A DNA stretch of 64,000 bases from Methylorubrum populi (lineage in GTDB: Bacteria; Pseudomonadota; Alphaproteobacteria; Rhizobiales; Beijerinckiaceae), in NCBI GenBank assembly GCA_020741775.1, contig DYYG01000033.1, forward strand, positions 62,001 to 126,000, written 5' to 3'. The position numbers and the translations under genes were made by a program. The notes beneath the pieces were generated by a model, which was not told where the DNA came from, did not search any database, and worked only from the letters and a program-made list of their open reading frames with translations. Below, piece after piece: positions 1 through 9,376 of the stretch (position 1 is its first letter; each line of letters begins with the position of its first letter).

Positions 1-2861
1 AGGTTGTGCATCGCGCGGACATTGCCCTGATCGGCGGCTCGACCGTACCAGAACTTGGCCTGCGCGATGTCCCGGATCACGCCCGAGCCCTTCTCGTAGG
101 CATTGCCGGTCTTGAACTGAGCGGGGGCAAAGCCGGCGGCGGCGAGCTTCTCGTAGAGCTTGGCGGCCACGGACAGGTCGCGGGTCACGCCACGGCCCTC
201 GGCCTCGCGGGTCGCCAATTCCCAGATCGCTGCGGCGTCGCCGTCGAGCGCCTCCTGCTTGAGCTTGGCCAGGGCCGGCGGCAGGCCGGCGAGCTCCGGG
301 CCGAGCGCGTTCATGCCGGCGACCTGGGGCAGGCTGCGCTTGCCCGGCTCCCCCGCCTTGGCGGCAGGCGCCTTCGACTCGGCGATGGACTGCGTCGTCG
401 CCGGATCCGGCAGCGCCGTCCGGGGTTCGGTCTGGCCCTGGGCGGGGCCGCCCTGCACCGGCTCTGTCTTCCCCTCGGCCTTGCCCTCAACCTTCTCCTC
501 GGCCGGGCGGCTCGCGGCGGCCTCCGCTTCGGCGGCTGGGGGCGTGCGGGGATCGGCGGCGGTAGCGGCCAGATCGGTGCTCGGCTTGCCGTCTCCCGCC
601 AGGAAGGCCTGATAAGCGCCGAGCGCCAGCACCACGGCGGCCAAGCCCAGCAGCAGGCTGCGGCGGCGGCTCTCAAGCGCGCCGCGGATCCGCGACACCG
701 GGGACGCATCCGTGGCCGGGGTCGGCGCAGCCCTGTCGCGCCGCTGGACCGGCGGCGCCTCGGCCGTCGATTCGGTTTGGGCCGCCTGCGCCGCGCGCCG
801 GGCGGCCGCGATGAAGCTGGTCTTGATGTCGGTGCCGGGCGCCAGCTCCGCCGGAGACGGACGGGCCGATCCGGGGCGACCGGCGCCCGGCTCCAGCAAC
901 TCATCGGCGAGGCGATTCAGCTCCGCCTGGGCGCTGTCCCCGCTCGCCGCAGCCCGGCGCGGGCGAGCCGGCGCTTGGCCAGCCGCCTGCCCGGCTGCCT
1001 TGGGGGCGGCGGGGCGCTCCTGAAGGGCACGCTCGCCCGGGGCGCGGTCCTGCGGCGCGGCGGCGGTGAGGGCCGCGGCCGAGGTCATCATCGTGCGGTC
1101 GAGCTGCTCGCTCAGGCGGGACAGCACGGTCTGGACGCCCTCCAGGGTGGTCTGGAGGCGCTGGTCCGACGTCTTCTGGTGGTCGCGCAGTTCGGCGAGG
1201 TCGGCCCGCAGCAGCCCGAAATCCCCGCCGCCCGCCTTGAGCTGTCCGGTCACGGCCTCGCGGGTCGCGCGCTCGACGGCGGCCTCCAGGCCCGATCCAC
1301 TGCGCAGGGCCGAGACCTGCGCCAGTAGGTCGCCCATGGAGCGTTCCAGGCGGCTCAGGGCGGGATCCGTGCCGCGCGGCGCGTCGAGCCGGTTCGCCAG
1401 GGCGAGGACGTGCCGCTCCAGGGCGTCGAGGCCGCTGCCACCGGCGCTGACGCGGTCGACCTTGTCGGCAAGGGTCTCCAGTCGCCCGATCAGGTCGCCG
1501 ACGGAGCCGGCCTCGGCCCGGTCGATCCGCTCGGCGATCGCCTCGAAACGCCCGAGCAATTCGCGGGATTCGTCCGGCGTCTTCAGCTCGCTGCGGATCT
1601 CCTCGAGCAGCGGACGCAGGGCGGCGACGCCCGGCGCCTCCCGCTGCATCTGCGCGATCTGGGCACTGATCGCCTGGACGCCCTGGGCGAGGCTCTGGAT
1701 TCGCTCCGGCCCCGCCAGCGCCGCCACGAGGCGGCGGATTTCGTCGAGTTCGCCGAACACGCTGTCGAGGGCGGTCTGGTCGGCGGGACCGGCGGCGACA
1801 CTCGACAGGGCCTCGTCCACCTTCGCGGCCAGGCGCTCCACATCGCCCGCGACCCGGGCATGGACATTGTCGGCGACGTCCTCGGCCAGCCGCTCCACCT
1901 GGATGCGCATCAGCTCGATCGGGGCGGCGATGGTGGCGAGCTCCTGCGGATCGCGGGCTCGGCGCAGATCCGTGGCGACGGCGCGCATGGTCTGCTCGAT
2001 TTCGCCCACGTCGTGACCGGTGGCGAGGCCGCCGAGGGCCTGGCGCAGCCGGCTCGTCTCGCGCTGCAGCTCGAGGATGGCCGGGGACGGCAGCGGCCCG
2101 TCTTCCGGCCGGCCAGGACCCTCCGGAGCGGGGGCGAGGTCGGTCGCGGCCGTCTCCTGCGGCCCGGCCGCATCGGAGGCATTCCAGGCCGCGATGCCGT
2201 CTTCGAGTTCGCGCTGGCGCCGCCGCACCTCGGCGACGGCATCGCGCACTTCGCTGGCGAGCGGACGCCCGCGCCGCCCGAGGGGGCGCGGCGCGCTGAG
2301 CTGCCCGACGATCTCGCCCATCTTCCGCTCGATATCGGCGAAGCGCTCGACCAGCGCCTCCGGCATCGCCCCGGCGGTGTCGGGCCGGCGGATGGTGGAG
2401 AGCCGAGCCTCGATCTCATCGATCAATCGGGCCGCGTCGGCGCGGGAGGCCTCGCGCTCCTCACTGATCGTGCGGTCGAGGGCGTCGAGCCGCCGCATCA
2501 TGGCGCCGAGCGAGGCCTCGATCGAGGCGGCCGGCGCCGTATCCGGCGCGGTTGCGGCGACGGAGGCTTCCCGGCGCCGCGCTGGCATCGCCTCCTTGCG
2601 GGGCGCGGGCGCCGCCGGCTTCTGGTCTGTCTCGTCTCCGGCCTGCGGACTCGCTCCCGTGTCGGCGTTGTCCCCCGGCCTGGCCGCTTGCGGCCGCGCG
2701 TCGGCGCGGCGGCGGCGGGGCGTCGATTTCGGCGGCTCGGGGGTGGCGACCGACGCAATCCAGCTCTCCAGCGGCACCCCCGCCCGCCGGGCGACCTCGC
2801 GGGCAGCCGCGAGCACCTCCGGGTCGAAGCTGTCGAGGCTGATCGGGGCGGTCTGTTTCAT
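1..2861 (-). CDS. PodJ-like polar localization factor, coiled coil plus Sel1 repeats (C-terminus outside window)
   Basis: Incomplete: about 953 codons are visible and the frame is open at the window edge. The protein starts MKQTAPISLDSFDPEV, followed by a short ribbon-helix-helix-like or helical stretch, then a long Ala/Glu/Arg-rich region to about residue 730 that looks like cytoplasmic coiled coil. A single hydrophobic segment (SLLLGLAAVVLALGAYQAFL) lies near residues 734-754, then a Pro/Ala-rich linker, then Sel1-like repeats (AAKLYEKLAAAGFAPAQFK..., AKFWYGRAADQGN) from about residue 875. This order matches Caulobacter PodJ, a bitopic pole-organising protein with periplasmic Sel1 repeats. 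An in-frame GTG 13 codons upstream (2900) is a possible alternative start; ATG is preferred from family N-termini. The opposite strand shows long spurious frames because of GC codon bias. Confidence 0.85.
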   Translation of the reverse strand, partial: MKQTAPISLDSFDPEVLAAAREVARRAGVPLESWIASVATPEPPKSTPRRRRADARPQAARPGDNADTGASPQAGDETDQKPAAPAPRKEAMPARRREASVAATAPDTAPAASIEASLGAMMRRLDALDRTISEEREASRADAARLIDEIEARLSTIRRPDTAGAMPEALVERFADIERKMGEIVGQLSAPRPLGRRGRPLASEVRDAVAEVRRRQRELEDGIAAWNASDAAGPQETAATDLAPAPEGPGRPEDGPLPSPAILELQRETSRLRQALGGLATGHDVGEIEQTMRAVATDLRRARDPQELATIAAPIELMRIQVERLAEDVADNVHARVAGDVERLAAKVDEALSSVAAGPADQTALDSVFGELDEIRRLVAALAGPERIQSLAQGVQAISAQIAQMQREAPGVAALRPLLEEIRSELKTPDESRELLGRFEAIAERIDRAEAGSVGDLIGRLETLADKVDRVSAGGSGLDALERHVLALANRLDAPRGTDPALSRLERSMGDLLAQVSALRSGSGLEAAVERATREAVTGQLKAGGGDFGLLRADLAELRDHQKTSDQRLQTTLEGVQTVLSRLSEQLDRTMMTSAAALTAAAPQDRAPGERALQERPAAPKAAGQAAGQAPARPRRAAASGDSAQAELNRLADELLEPGAGRPGSARPSPAELAPGTDIKTSFIAAARRAAQAAQTESTAEAPPVQRRDRAAPTPATDASPVSRIRGALESRRRSLLLGLAAVVLALGAYQAFLAGDGKPSTDLAATAADPRTPPAAEAEAAASRPAEEKVEGKAEGKTEPVQGGPAQGQTEPRTALPDPATTQSIAESKAPAAKAGEPGKRSLPQVAGMNALGPELAGLPPALAKLKQEALDGDAAAIWELATREAEGRGVTRDLSVAAKLYEKLAAAGFAPAQFKTGNAYEKGSGVIRDIAQAKFWYGRAADQGNVRAMHN

Positions 2862-2975
2862 CTCGCGGAGATCCGAGGTCGTCAGCGTCCGGCGATCCAC
2901 ACGGCCCGCCAACGCACGTGAGAGGCGCGAAGCGACGGAATGCGGTTCTGGCAAAAGGGACTTTTTCCGCTCTTG

Positions 2976-2991
2976 GTAAATGCTGGGTTAA
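2976..2991 (-). promoter_or_regulatory. Candidate CtrA-binding site upstream of the PodJ-like gene
   Basis: Read on the minus strand the sequence is TTAA-N7-TTTAC, one mismatch from the CtrA consensus TTAA-N7-TTAAC. It lies about 115 bp upstream of the PodJ-like start, in the only AT-rich patch of the 353-bp divergent spacer 2862-3214. CtrA control of podJ is known in Caulobacter; here it is inference from the motif alone. Apart from this patch I see no confident promoter or reading frame in the spacer. Confidence 0.35.
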
Positions 2992-3214
2992 GAATTGGGA
3001 AAGGACACCGCATTGCCGCCTGGATCGGGCTGAGACGGGGCCTTCTTCTGCCTTGGTCGAGCGGCGGCGGCCGCCGAGAGGATGACAATCCGTCGCTGTC
3101 TTCCGTGAGGCGGGCCTTGCGGGCCGGCCGCTAGATGGTTTACATATGAACTATCTGGAGTCGAAGCCGCCCCGCCGATGGGCGGCCCGCCAGGACATGC
3201 GGGAGGCTGACGCG

Positions 3215-5005
3215 ATGCCGAGCTATCGGGCCCCGGTCGAGGACACCCTGTTCCTCTTGAATGACGTTCTCGGTTTCCAACGCTACGCCAATCTACCCGG
3301 CTTTTCCGAAGCCTCTCCGGATCTGGTCGAGGCGGTGCTGAGCGAGGGCGGCAAGCTCGCCGCCGAGGTGTTCGCGCCCCTGAACCTGTCGGGGGACCAA
3401 GAGGGCTGCACCCGCCGCGAGGATGGCAGCGTCGTCACGCCGACGGGCTTCCGACAGGCCTACGAGGCTTATGCCGCGGGCGGCTGGATGGGTCTCTCGG
3501 TGCCGGAGGAATTCGGCGGCCAGGGGCTGCCGCACGTGCTCAACACGGCGATGCAGGAATTCGTCTCCGGCGCTAACCTCGCGCTCGGCATGTATCCCGG
3601 CCTGACCCAGGGGGCGATCGCGGCCCTGCTCGTTCATGGTTCGCCGGAGCAGAAGAGCACCTACCTGCCCAAGATGGTCGAGGGCGCCTGGACCGGCACC
3701 ATGAACCTGACCGAGCCGCATTGCGGCACGGATCTCGGCCTGCTCAAGACCAAGGCGGTGCCGAACGGCGACGGGTCCTACGGTCTCACCGGCACCAAGA
3801 TCTTCATCTCGGCCGGCGAGCACGACCTGTCGGAGAACATCGTCCACCTCGTCATCGCCCGGATCGAGGGTGCGCCGTCGGGCACCAAGGGCATCTCGCT
3901 CTTCGTGGTGCCGAAGTTCCTCGTGAACGCGGACGGTTCCCTCGGCGAGCGCAATCCCGTCTCCTGCGGCTCCCTCGAGCACAAGATGGGCATCCACGGC
4001 AACGCCACCTGCGTCATGAACTACGACGGCGCCAAGGGCTGGATCGTGGGCGAGGAGAATCGCGGTCTCGCGGCCATGTTCGTGATGATGAACGAGGCCC
4101 GCCTCGCCGTCGGCGTCCAGGGCCTCGGCCAGTCCGAGGTCGCCTACCAGAACGCCGTGGCCTACGCGAAGGAGCGGCTTCAGGGCCGCGCGCTCACCGG
4201 CGCCAAGGAGCCGGCGAAAGCCGCCGACCCGATCATCGTCCACCCGGACGTGCGCCGCACCCTGATGCAGATCCGCGCCTTCAACGAGGCGGCCCGCGCC
4301 CTCATCCTCTGGACGGCGCTCAACTCCGACATCGCCCACCGCTCGGAGGATGCGCAGCAGCGGCAGGCGGCCGAGGACATGCTCGGCCTGATGACGCCGG
4401 TGGTGAAGGGCGTGCTGACCGACCGGGGCTTCGCCAATGCGGTCGAGGCGCAGCAGATGTTCGGCGGCCACGGCTATGTCGAGGAATGGGGCATGTCGCA
4501 GTTCGTGCGCGATGCCCGCATCGCCATGATCTACGAGGGCGCCAACGGCATCCAGGCCATGGATCTGATCGGCCGCAAGCTGCCCAAGGATGGCGGCCGG
4601 GCGATGATGAGCTTCCTCACCGAGGTGCAGACCTTCATCAAGGATCACGGCGAGGACGAGGGCATGAAGCCCCTCGTCGGGCCGCTCCAGGCGGGCCTGA
4701 ACGATCTCCAGGCCGCCGTGATGTGGCTGATGCAGAACGCCTTCACCAAGCCCGACAATGCCGGTGCCGGGGCGACCGACCTGATGCACCTGCTCGGACA
4801 GGTGGTGCTGGGCTATATGTGGGGCCGGATCGGCAAGGCCGTGCTCGCGCGGAGGGCGCAGGGAGACGGCGACGAGCACCTGGAGGCCAAGCTGGTGCTG
4901 GGCCGCTTCTTCATGGAGCGGATGCTGCCGGAGACCTCTCTGCGGCTGGCGCGGATCAAGGCCGGCGCCGAGACCACCATGGCGCTGCCGGCCGAGGCGT
5001 TTTAA
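3215..5005 (+). CDS. Acyl-CoA dehydrogenase (FadE-type, about 596 aa)
   Basis: FAD-dependent enzyme catalysing the first step of beta-oxidation (acyl-CoA to trans-2-enoyl-CoA). The length of 596 aa fits the long family with an extra C-terminal domain (PF12806 type). Visible features: MNLTEPHCGTDLG in the middle domain, and IYEGANGIQ, whose Glu441 is the expected catalytic base. The start MPSYRAPVEDTLF is chosen because GGGAGG lies about 9 nt upstream; an in-frame ATG at 3146 would add 23 residues of atypical sequence. First gene of a plus-strand block with thiolase and a FadJ-like enzyme, so a role in fatty-acid or storage-lipid breakdown is likely. Acyl chain length cannot be read from sequence. 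Confidence 0.93.
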   Translation: MPSYRAPVEDTLFLLNDVLGFQRYANLPGFSEASPDLVEAVLSEGGKLAAEVFAPLNLSGDQEGCTRREDGSVVTPTGFRQAYEAYAAGGWMGLSVPEEFGGQGLPHVLNTAMQEFVSGANLALGMYPGLTQGAIAALLVHGSPEQKSTYLPKMVEGAWTGTMNLTEPHCGTDLGLLKTKAVPNGDGSYGLTGTKIFISAGEHDLSENIVHLVIARIEGAPSGTKGISLFVVPKFLVNADGSLGERNPVSCGSLEHKMGIHGNATCVMNYDGAKGWIVGEENRGLAAMFVMMNEARLAVGVQGLGQSEVAYQNAVAYAKERLQGRALTGAKEPAKAADPIIVHPDVRRTLMQIRAFNEAARALILWTALNSDIAHRSEDAQQRQAAEDMLGLMTPVVKGVLTDRGFANAVEAQQMFGGHGYVEEWGMSQFVRDARIAMIYEGANGIQAMDLIGRKLPKDGGRAMMSFLTEVQTFIKDHGEDEGMKPLVGPLQAGLNDLQAAVMWLMQNAFTKPDNAGAGATDLMHLLGQVVLGYMWGRIGKAVLARRAQGDGDEHLEAKLVLGRFFMERMLPETSLRLARIKAGAETTMALPAEAF

Positions 5006-5032
5006 GGCCGCGCACGAATCCTCTTCCCCATC

Positions 5033-5082
5033 GATCTCGGGCTCGCCCGAGATCCGCGAGAGCTTGCCCAAATCGGGCAAGC
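5033..5082. other. Two adjacent perfect hairpins between acyl-CoA dehydrogenase and thiolase genes
   Basis: First inverted repeat: GATCTCGGG / CCCGAGATC with a 4-nt loop (5033-5054). Second: GCTTGCCC / GGGCAAGC with a 5-nt loop (5062-5082). Neither is followed by a T-run, so neither is a canonical intrinsic terminator. They may be RNA processing or stabilising elements in a shared transcript, or a factor-dependent terminator. The thiolase start follows 57 nt later. Confidence 0.5.
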
Positions 5083-5139
5083 CTGACTTGGGTGAGAGGG
5101 ACAGAGTTGCTGGCGACCGGGAAGACGAGGAACCGTACG

Positions 5140-6348
5140 ATGCCCGAGGCCTATATCTACGATCACGTCCGCACCCCCCGCGGCCGCGGCAAGCCGGACG
5201 GCTCGCTGCATGAGGTGACGGCTTTGCGCCTGGCCGAGACCGCCCTGCGGGCTCTGAAGGACCGCAACGGCCTCGATACCCGCCGTGTCGACGACGTGGT
5301 GCTGGGCTGTGTCGATCCGGTCGGCGAGGCCGGCGGCGACATCGCCCGCGCGGCGGCGCTGGTCGCCGATTACGGCAACCACGTCCCCGGCGTGCAGATC
5401 AACCGCTTCTGCGCCTCCGGCCTCGACGCCATCAACTTCGCCGCCGCCCAGGTGATGGCCGGCCAGCACGACCTCACCGTCGGCGGCGGTGTCGAATCGA
5501 TGAGCCGCGTCGGTCTCGGCGCCTCCGGCGGTGCCTGGCCCGTCGACCCGGCGATTGCGGTCAAATCCTACTTCATGCCCCAGGGCGTCTCGGCCGATCT
5601 CATCGCCACCAAGTACGGCTTCAGCCGCGACGATTGCGACGCCTATGCCGTCGAGTCCCAGAAGCGGTCGGCCAAGTCCTGGGACGAGGGCCTGTTCAAG
5701 AGCTCGGTCGTGCCGGTGAAGGACATCAACGGCATCACCCTGCTCGACCGCGACGAGCATATGCGGCCCACGACCGACATGCAGTCGCTGGCCAGCCTCA
5801 AGCCTTCCTTCGTGCAGATGGGCCAGATGGGCGGCTTCGACGCGGTGGCGGTCGATGCCCATCCGGATGTCGAGGCGGTGAACCACGTCCATCATGCCGG
5901 CAATTCCTCGGGCATCGTCGACGGCGCGGCCGCCGTGCTGCTCGGTTCGCGGGAAGCCGGCGACGCGGCGGGCCTCAGGCCCCGCGCCCGCATCCGGGCC
6001 TTCGCCAATATCGGCTCCGATCCGGCGCTGATGCTCACCGGCCCGGTCGATGTCACCAAGAAGGTGCTGGCCCGCGCCGGGATGACGCTCGCCGATATCG
6101 ACCTGTTCGAGATCAACGAGGCCTTCGCCTCGGTGGTGCTGCGGTTCCAGCAGGCCTTCGACCTCGACCCGGCCAAGGTGAACGTGAATGGCGGGGCCAT
6201 CGCCATGGGTCACCCCCTCGGCGCCACCGGGGCGATGATCCTCGGCACGGTGCTCGACGAGCTGGAGCGCACCGGCAAGGAACGGGCGCTCGTCACCCTC
6301 TGCATCGGTGCCGGCATGGGCACGGCGACGATCATCGAGCGGGTGTGA
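5140..6348 (+). CDS. Acetyl-CoA C-acyltransferase (thiolase)
   Basis: Degradative thiolase of 402 aa, which cleaves 3-ketoacyl-CoA to acetyl-CoA plus a shortened acyl-CoA in the last step of beta-oxidation. All catalytic blocks are present: the nucleophile Cys91 in NRFCASGLDAIN, His358 in GGAIAMGHPLGATGA, and Cys388 in LCIGAGMGTA. The start ATG has GAGGAA about 8 nt upstream. It lies 134 bp after the acyl-CoA dehydrogenase and two genes before the FadJ-like enzyme, so FadA-like function with those partners is the best reading, although family members annotated as acetyl-CoA acetyltransferase are hard to separate by eye. Confidence 0.93.
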   Translation: MPEAYIYDHVRTPRGRGKPDGSLHEVTALRLAETALRALKDRNGLDTRRVDDVVLGCVDPVGEAGGDIARAAALVADYGNHVPGVQINRFCASGLDAINFAAAQVMAGQHDLTVGGGVESMSRVGLGASGGAWPVDPAIAVKSYFMPQGVSADLIATKYGFSRDDCDAYAVESQKRSAKSWDEGLFKSSVVPVKDINGITLLDRDEHMRPTTDMQSLASLKPSFVQMGQMGGFDAVAVDAHPDVEAVNHVHHAGNSSGIVDGAAAVLLGSREAGDAAGLRPRARIRAFANIGSDPALMLTGPVDVTKKVLARAGMTLADIDLFEINEAFASVVLRFQQAFDLDPAKVNVNGGAIAMGHPLGATGAMILGTVLDELERTGKERALVTLCIGAGMGTATIIERV

Positions 6349-6472
6349 TCGGGTCGGGCGGCCTTGCGCCGCCGTCCTGCCCTGCCCTCCCCGCGAAAAC
6401 GCTGCTAAGGGCCTCCCACGCCGTGCCCTTTTTCCGGGCCCGGTCCGAACCGTCTCAGGGAGAAACGCCACA

Positions 6473-6970
6473 ATGAAGACGAGAACCGCCGCCCTCTGCC
6501 TCGCCGCCGCGCTGGCCCTGCCGCTCGCGGCGAAGGCCGACGACAATGCGGACAAGCTCGCCGTCGCCACCAAGCTCACCGAGAAGACGGTTCTGAAGAA
6601 CCTCGATACCGGCTTCGGCGGCGCTCTGGAGAAGACCGTCTCGACCATGCCGGAGGACAAGGCCGCGCAGGTCCGCAAGGAGGCCAAGGCCGAGTTCGAC
6701 AAGCAGCGCCAGGAACTGCTCGAAGGCCTGTCGAAGCAATATGCCGAGAAGTTCAGCCTCGACGAGCTGAAGGAACTCGAAAAGATTTATGACGACAAGA
6801 CCTACCAGAAGTTCCAGGCGGTGAATGCCGACCCGAAGTCTGAGGTCAACCTGCTCTCCCAGGCCGTGGTGACGCGCCTGCTGAACATGCTGACCCTGGC
6901 CGCCGCCAGCGATCAGAAGGGCGGCGCCCCCGGCGGCCTGCCCGGCGGACTGCCGGCGCCGCAGAAGTAA
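6473..6970 (+). CDS. Small exported DUF2059-like protein
   Basis: 165 aa with a clear signal peptide (MKTRTAALCLAAALALPLAAKA, cleavage probably after AKA), so probably periplasmic. The mature part is helical and charged, with YAEKFSLDELKELEKIYDD resembling the core of DUF2059, and ends in a Gly/Pro tail (GGAPGGLPGGLPAPQK). Function unknown. RBS AGGGAGA lies about 9 nt upstream. It sits between the thiolase and FadJ-like genes, 124 bp from the first and 93 bp from the second, so co-transcription is plausible; a periplasmic protein inside a cytoplasmic beta-oxidation operon is unexpected. Confidence 0.85.
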   Translation: MKTRTAALCLAAALALPLAAKADDNADKLAVATKLTEKTVLKNLDTGFGGALEKTVSTMPEDKAAQVRKEAKAEFDKQRQELLEGLSKQYAEKFSLDELKELEKIYDDKTYQKFQAVNADPKSEVNLLSQAVVTRLLNMLTLAAASDQKGGAPGGLPGGLPAPQK

Positions 6971-7063
6971 TCCGCGGGACGCGCCGGATCGACGGCACCC
7001 CACAGCATGAGCGCCGGCGGCTCTCCGCCGCCGGTCTTCCCAGACGAGGCCCGAGGAAGAGCG

Positions 7064-9268
7064 ATGACCGAAGCTCCGAAAAACTTCCGCTTCGAGACCG
7101 ATGCTGACGGCATCGCGCTCGCGACCTGGGACATGCCGGGCCGCTCGATGAACGTCATCACCATGGAGGTGATGGACGAGCTGGAGGGTATCGTCGACGC
7201 GGTGGTGGCCGACGAGTCGATCAAGGGCTGCGTCATCGCCTCGGGGAAGAGCAACTTCTCCGGCGGCGCCGACCTGACCATGCTCCAGGGCCTCGGCGCC
7301 GAGTATGAGCGGCTGAAGGCCTCGGAAGGGGAAGAGGTGGCGATGCGCCACTTCTTCGAGGAGTCGCGCCGCCTCAGCCTCGTGTTCCGCAAGCTCGAAA
7401 CCTGCGGCAAGCCCTTCGCGGCGGCGGTACACGGCCTCTGCCTCGGCGGCGCCTTCGAGCTCGCCCTGTCCTGCCACCACCGCGTCCTCGCCGACGACGA
7501 CAAGACCCGCGTCGGCCTGCCGGAGATCAAGGTCGGCCTGTTTCCCGGCGGCGGCGGCACCCAGCGGGTGGCGCGGCTGATGCAGACCGGCGACGCCCTG
7601 CAGATGCTGTTCAAGGGCGAGCAGATCCGGCCGCTGATGGCCAAGAACATGGGCCTCGCCCATGCCGTCGCCCCGGCGGCCGAGATCGTCGAGCGGGCCA
7701 AGGCCTGGATCCGCGAAGGCGGTTCGGCGGTCGCTCCCTGGGACGTGCCGAAGTTCAAGGCGCCCTCCGGCAAGGTCTATTCGCCCGCCGGCATGATGAT
7801 CTGGCCGCCGGCCAACGCGATCTACCGCCGCGAGACCCACGACAATTACCCCGCCGCCAAGGCGATCCTGGCCTCGGTCTACGAGGGCCTGCAGCTGCCG
7901 ATGGATCTCGGCCTCAAGGTCGAGAGCCGCTACTTCGCCCATATCCTGCGCACCAAGGAGGCGCAGGCGATGATCCGCACCCTGTTCATCTCCATGGGCG
8001 AGATCAACAAGGGCGCCCGCCGCCCCAAGGATGTGGAACCGACCCAGGCCCGCAAGGTCGGCGTGATCGGCGCCGGCTTCATGGGGGCGGGCATCGCCTA
8101 CGTCACCGCCCAGGCCGGTATGGAGGTGGTGCTGATCGACCGCGACCAGGCGGCGGCCGATGCCGGCAAGGCCCATTGCCACACGCTGATCACCGGCCAG
8201 ATCAATCGCGGCAAGGCCAAGACCGCCGACCGCGACGCCCTGCTCGGCCGCATCACCGCGACGCCGGATTACGCCGCTCTGTCGGAGTGCGACCTCGTGA
8301 TCGAGGCGGTGTTCGAGGATCCGGCGGTGAAGGCCGAGGTCATCGCCAAGGTCGAGGCCGCGCTGCCGGAGCAGGCGATCTTCGCCTCCAACACCTCCAC
8401 GCTGCCGATCTCAGGGCTCGCCCAGGCCTCGAAGCGGCCGGAGCAGTTCGTCGGCATCCACTTCTTCTCGCCGGTGGAGAAGATGCTGCTGGTGGAGGTG
8501 ATCCGTGGAGCGCAGACCGGCGACCGCGCCATCGCCACGGCCCTCGACTATGTCCGCGCCATCAAGAAGACCGGCATCGTCGTCAACGATTCCCGCGGCT
8601 TCTTCGCCAATCGCTGCGTCCTCGCTTATGTCCGCGAGGGCCATAAGATGCTGGCCGAGGGCGTTCCCCCGGCGATGATCGAGAACGTGGCCCGGATGGC
8701 CGGCATGCCGGTCGGCCCGCTCTCCCTCAACGACGAGGTGGCGCTCGATCTCGGCCTGAAGATCCTGCGGGCCACGGAGGCGCAGCTCGGCGAGGCGGCG
8801 ATCGATCTGGAGCAGAAGCGGATCCTCGTCACCATGGTCGAGACCCACAACCGCCTCGGCCGCAAGAACAAGCGCGGCTTCTACGATTACCCCGAGGGCG
8901 GCCAGAAGAAGCTGTGGCCCGGCCTTGCCGATCTCCAGCCGAACCGGCTCGACCCGGATTCCATCGACGTGGAGGAGCTGAAGCACCGCTTCCTCGCGGT
9001 CCAGGCGCTGGAGGCCGCCCGCACGGTGCAGGAGGGCGTGGTGACCGATCCCCGCGAGGCGGATGTCGGCTCGATCCTCGGCTTCGGCTTCGCTCCCTTC
9101 ACCGGCGGCGCGCTGTCCTACATCGACTTCATGGGCGCGCAGGCCTTCGTCGATCTGGCCCGCGCTCTGGAAGCCAAGCACGGTTCCCGCTTCACCCCGC
9201 CGGATAACCTCGTGGCCATGGCCGGCAACGGGGGCCGCTTCTACGACGCCCTGAAGCGGGCGGCATAA
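7064..9268 (+). CDS. FadJ/FadB-like enoyl-CoA hydratase / 3-hydroxyacyl-CoA dehydrogenase
   Basis: Bifunctional enzyme of 734 aa for the middle steps of beta-oxidation. The N-terminal crotonase domain includes GGADLTML (oxyanion region) and GLPEIKVGLFPGGGGTQR with the catalytic-glutamate region. The NAD-binding Rossmann domain begins near residue 330 (VGVIGAGFMGAGIAYV), followed by NTSTLPIS and FFSPVEKMLLVEVI, and then two C-terminal 3HCDH domains. The start ATG has GAGGAAGA 6 nt upstream; an in-frame ATG at 7007 lacks this support. With the acyl-CoA dehydrogenase and thiolase upstream it completes a beta-oxidation set. Confidence 0.93.
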   Translation: MTEAPKNFRFETDADGIALATWDMPGRSMNVITMEVMDELEGIVDAVVADESIKGCVIASGKSNFSGGADLTMLQGLGAEYERLKASEGEEVAMRHFFEESRRLSLVFRKLETCGKPFAAAVHGLCLGGAFELALSCHHRVLADDDKTRVGLPEIKVGLFPGGGGTQRVARLMQTGDALQMLFKGEQIRPLMAKNMGLAHAVAPAAEIVERAKAWIREGGSAVAPWDVPKFKAPSGKVYSPAGMMIWPPANAIYRRETHDNYPAAKAILASVYEGLQLPMDLGLKVESRYFAHILRTKEAQAMIRTLFISMGEINKGARRPKDVEPTQARKVGVIGAGFMGAGIAYVTAQAGMEVVLIDRDQAAADAGKAHCHTLITGQINRGKAKTADRDALLGRITATPDYAALSECDLVIEAVFEDPAVKAEVIAKVEAALPEQAIFASNTSTLPISGLAQASKRPEQFVGIHFFSPVEKMLLVEVIRGAQTGDRAIATALDYVRAIKKTGIVVNDSRGFFANRCVLAYVREGHKMLAEGVPPAMIENVARMAGMPVGPLSLNDEVALDLGLKILRATEAQLGEAAIDLEQKRILVTMVETHNRLGRKNKRGFYDYPEGGQKKLWPGLADLQPNRLDPDSIDVEELKHRFLAVQALEAARTVQEGVVTDPREADVGSILGFGFAPFTGGALSYIDFMGAQAFVDLARALEAKHGSRFTPPDNLVAMAGNGGRFYDALKRAA

Positions 9269-9376
9269 TCGCTCGCCTGCGGCATCCTCGTGAAGGGGAG
9301 TTGATCGATCGAAGCGGAACCGAACGGCTCCGCTTCCCGTTCACCGGCCGAGTTCAGCGAGCGCCTGGAGCCTGCC

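Noticed and set aside
6..2921. Long open frames on the plus strand opposite the PodJ-like gene
   Set aside because: They are Arg/Gly/Ala-rich shadows without RBS or domain pattern; the minus strand gives a coherent coiled-coil, membrane and Sel1 architecture.
2940..3134. 64-codon plus-strand frame in the PodJ-like/acyl-CoA dehydrogenase spacer
   Set aside because: No good RBS or conserved pattern; overlaps the putative regulatory patch.
3293..8182. Large minus-strand frames opposite the beta-oxidation genes
   Set aside because: Codon-bias shadows of clearly recognised plus-strand enzymes.
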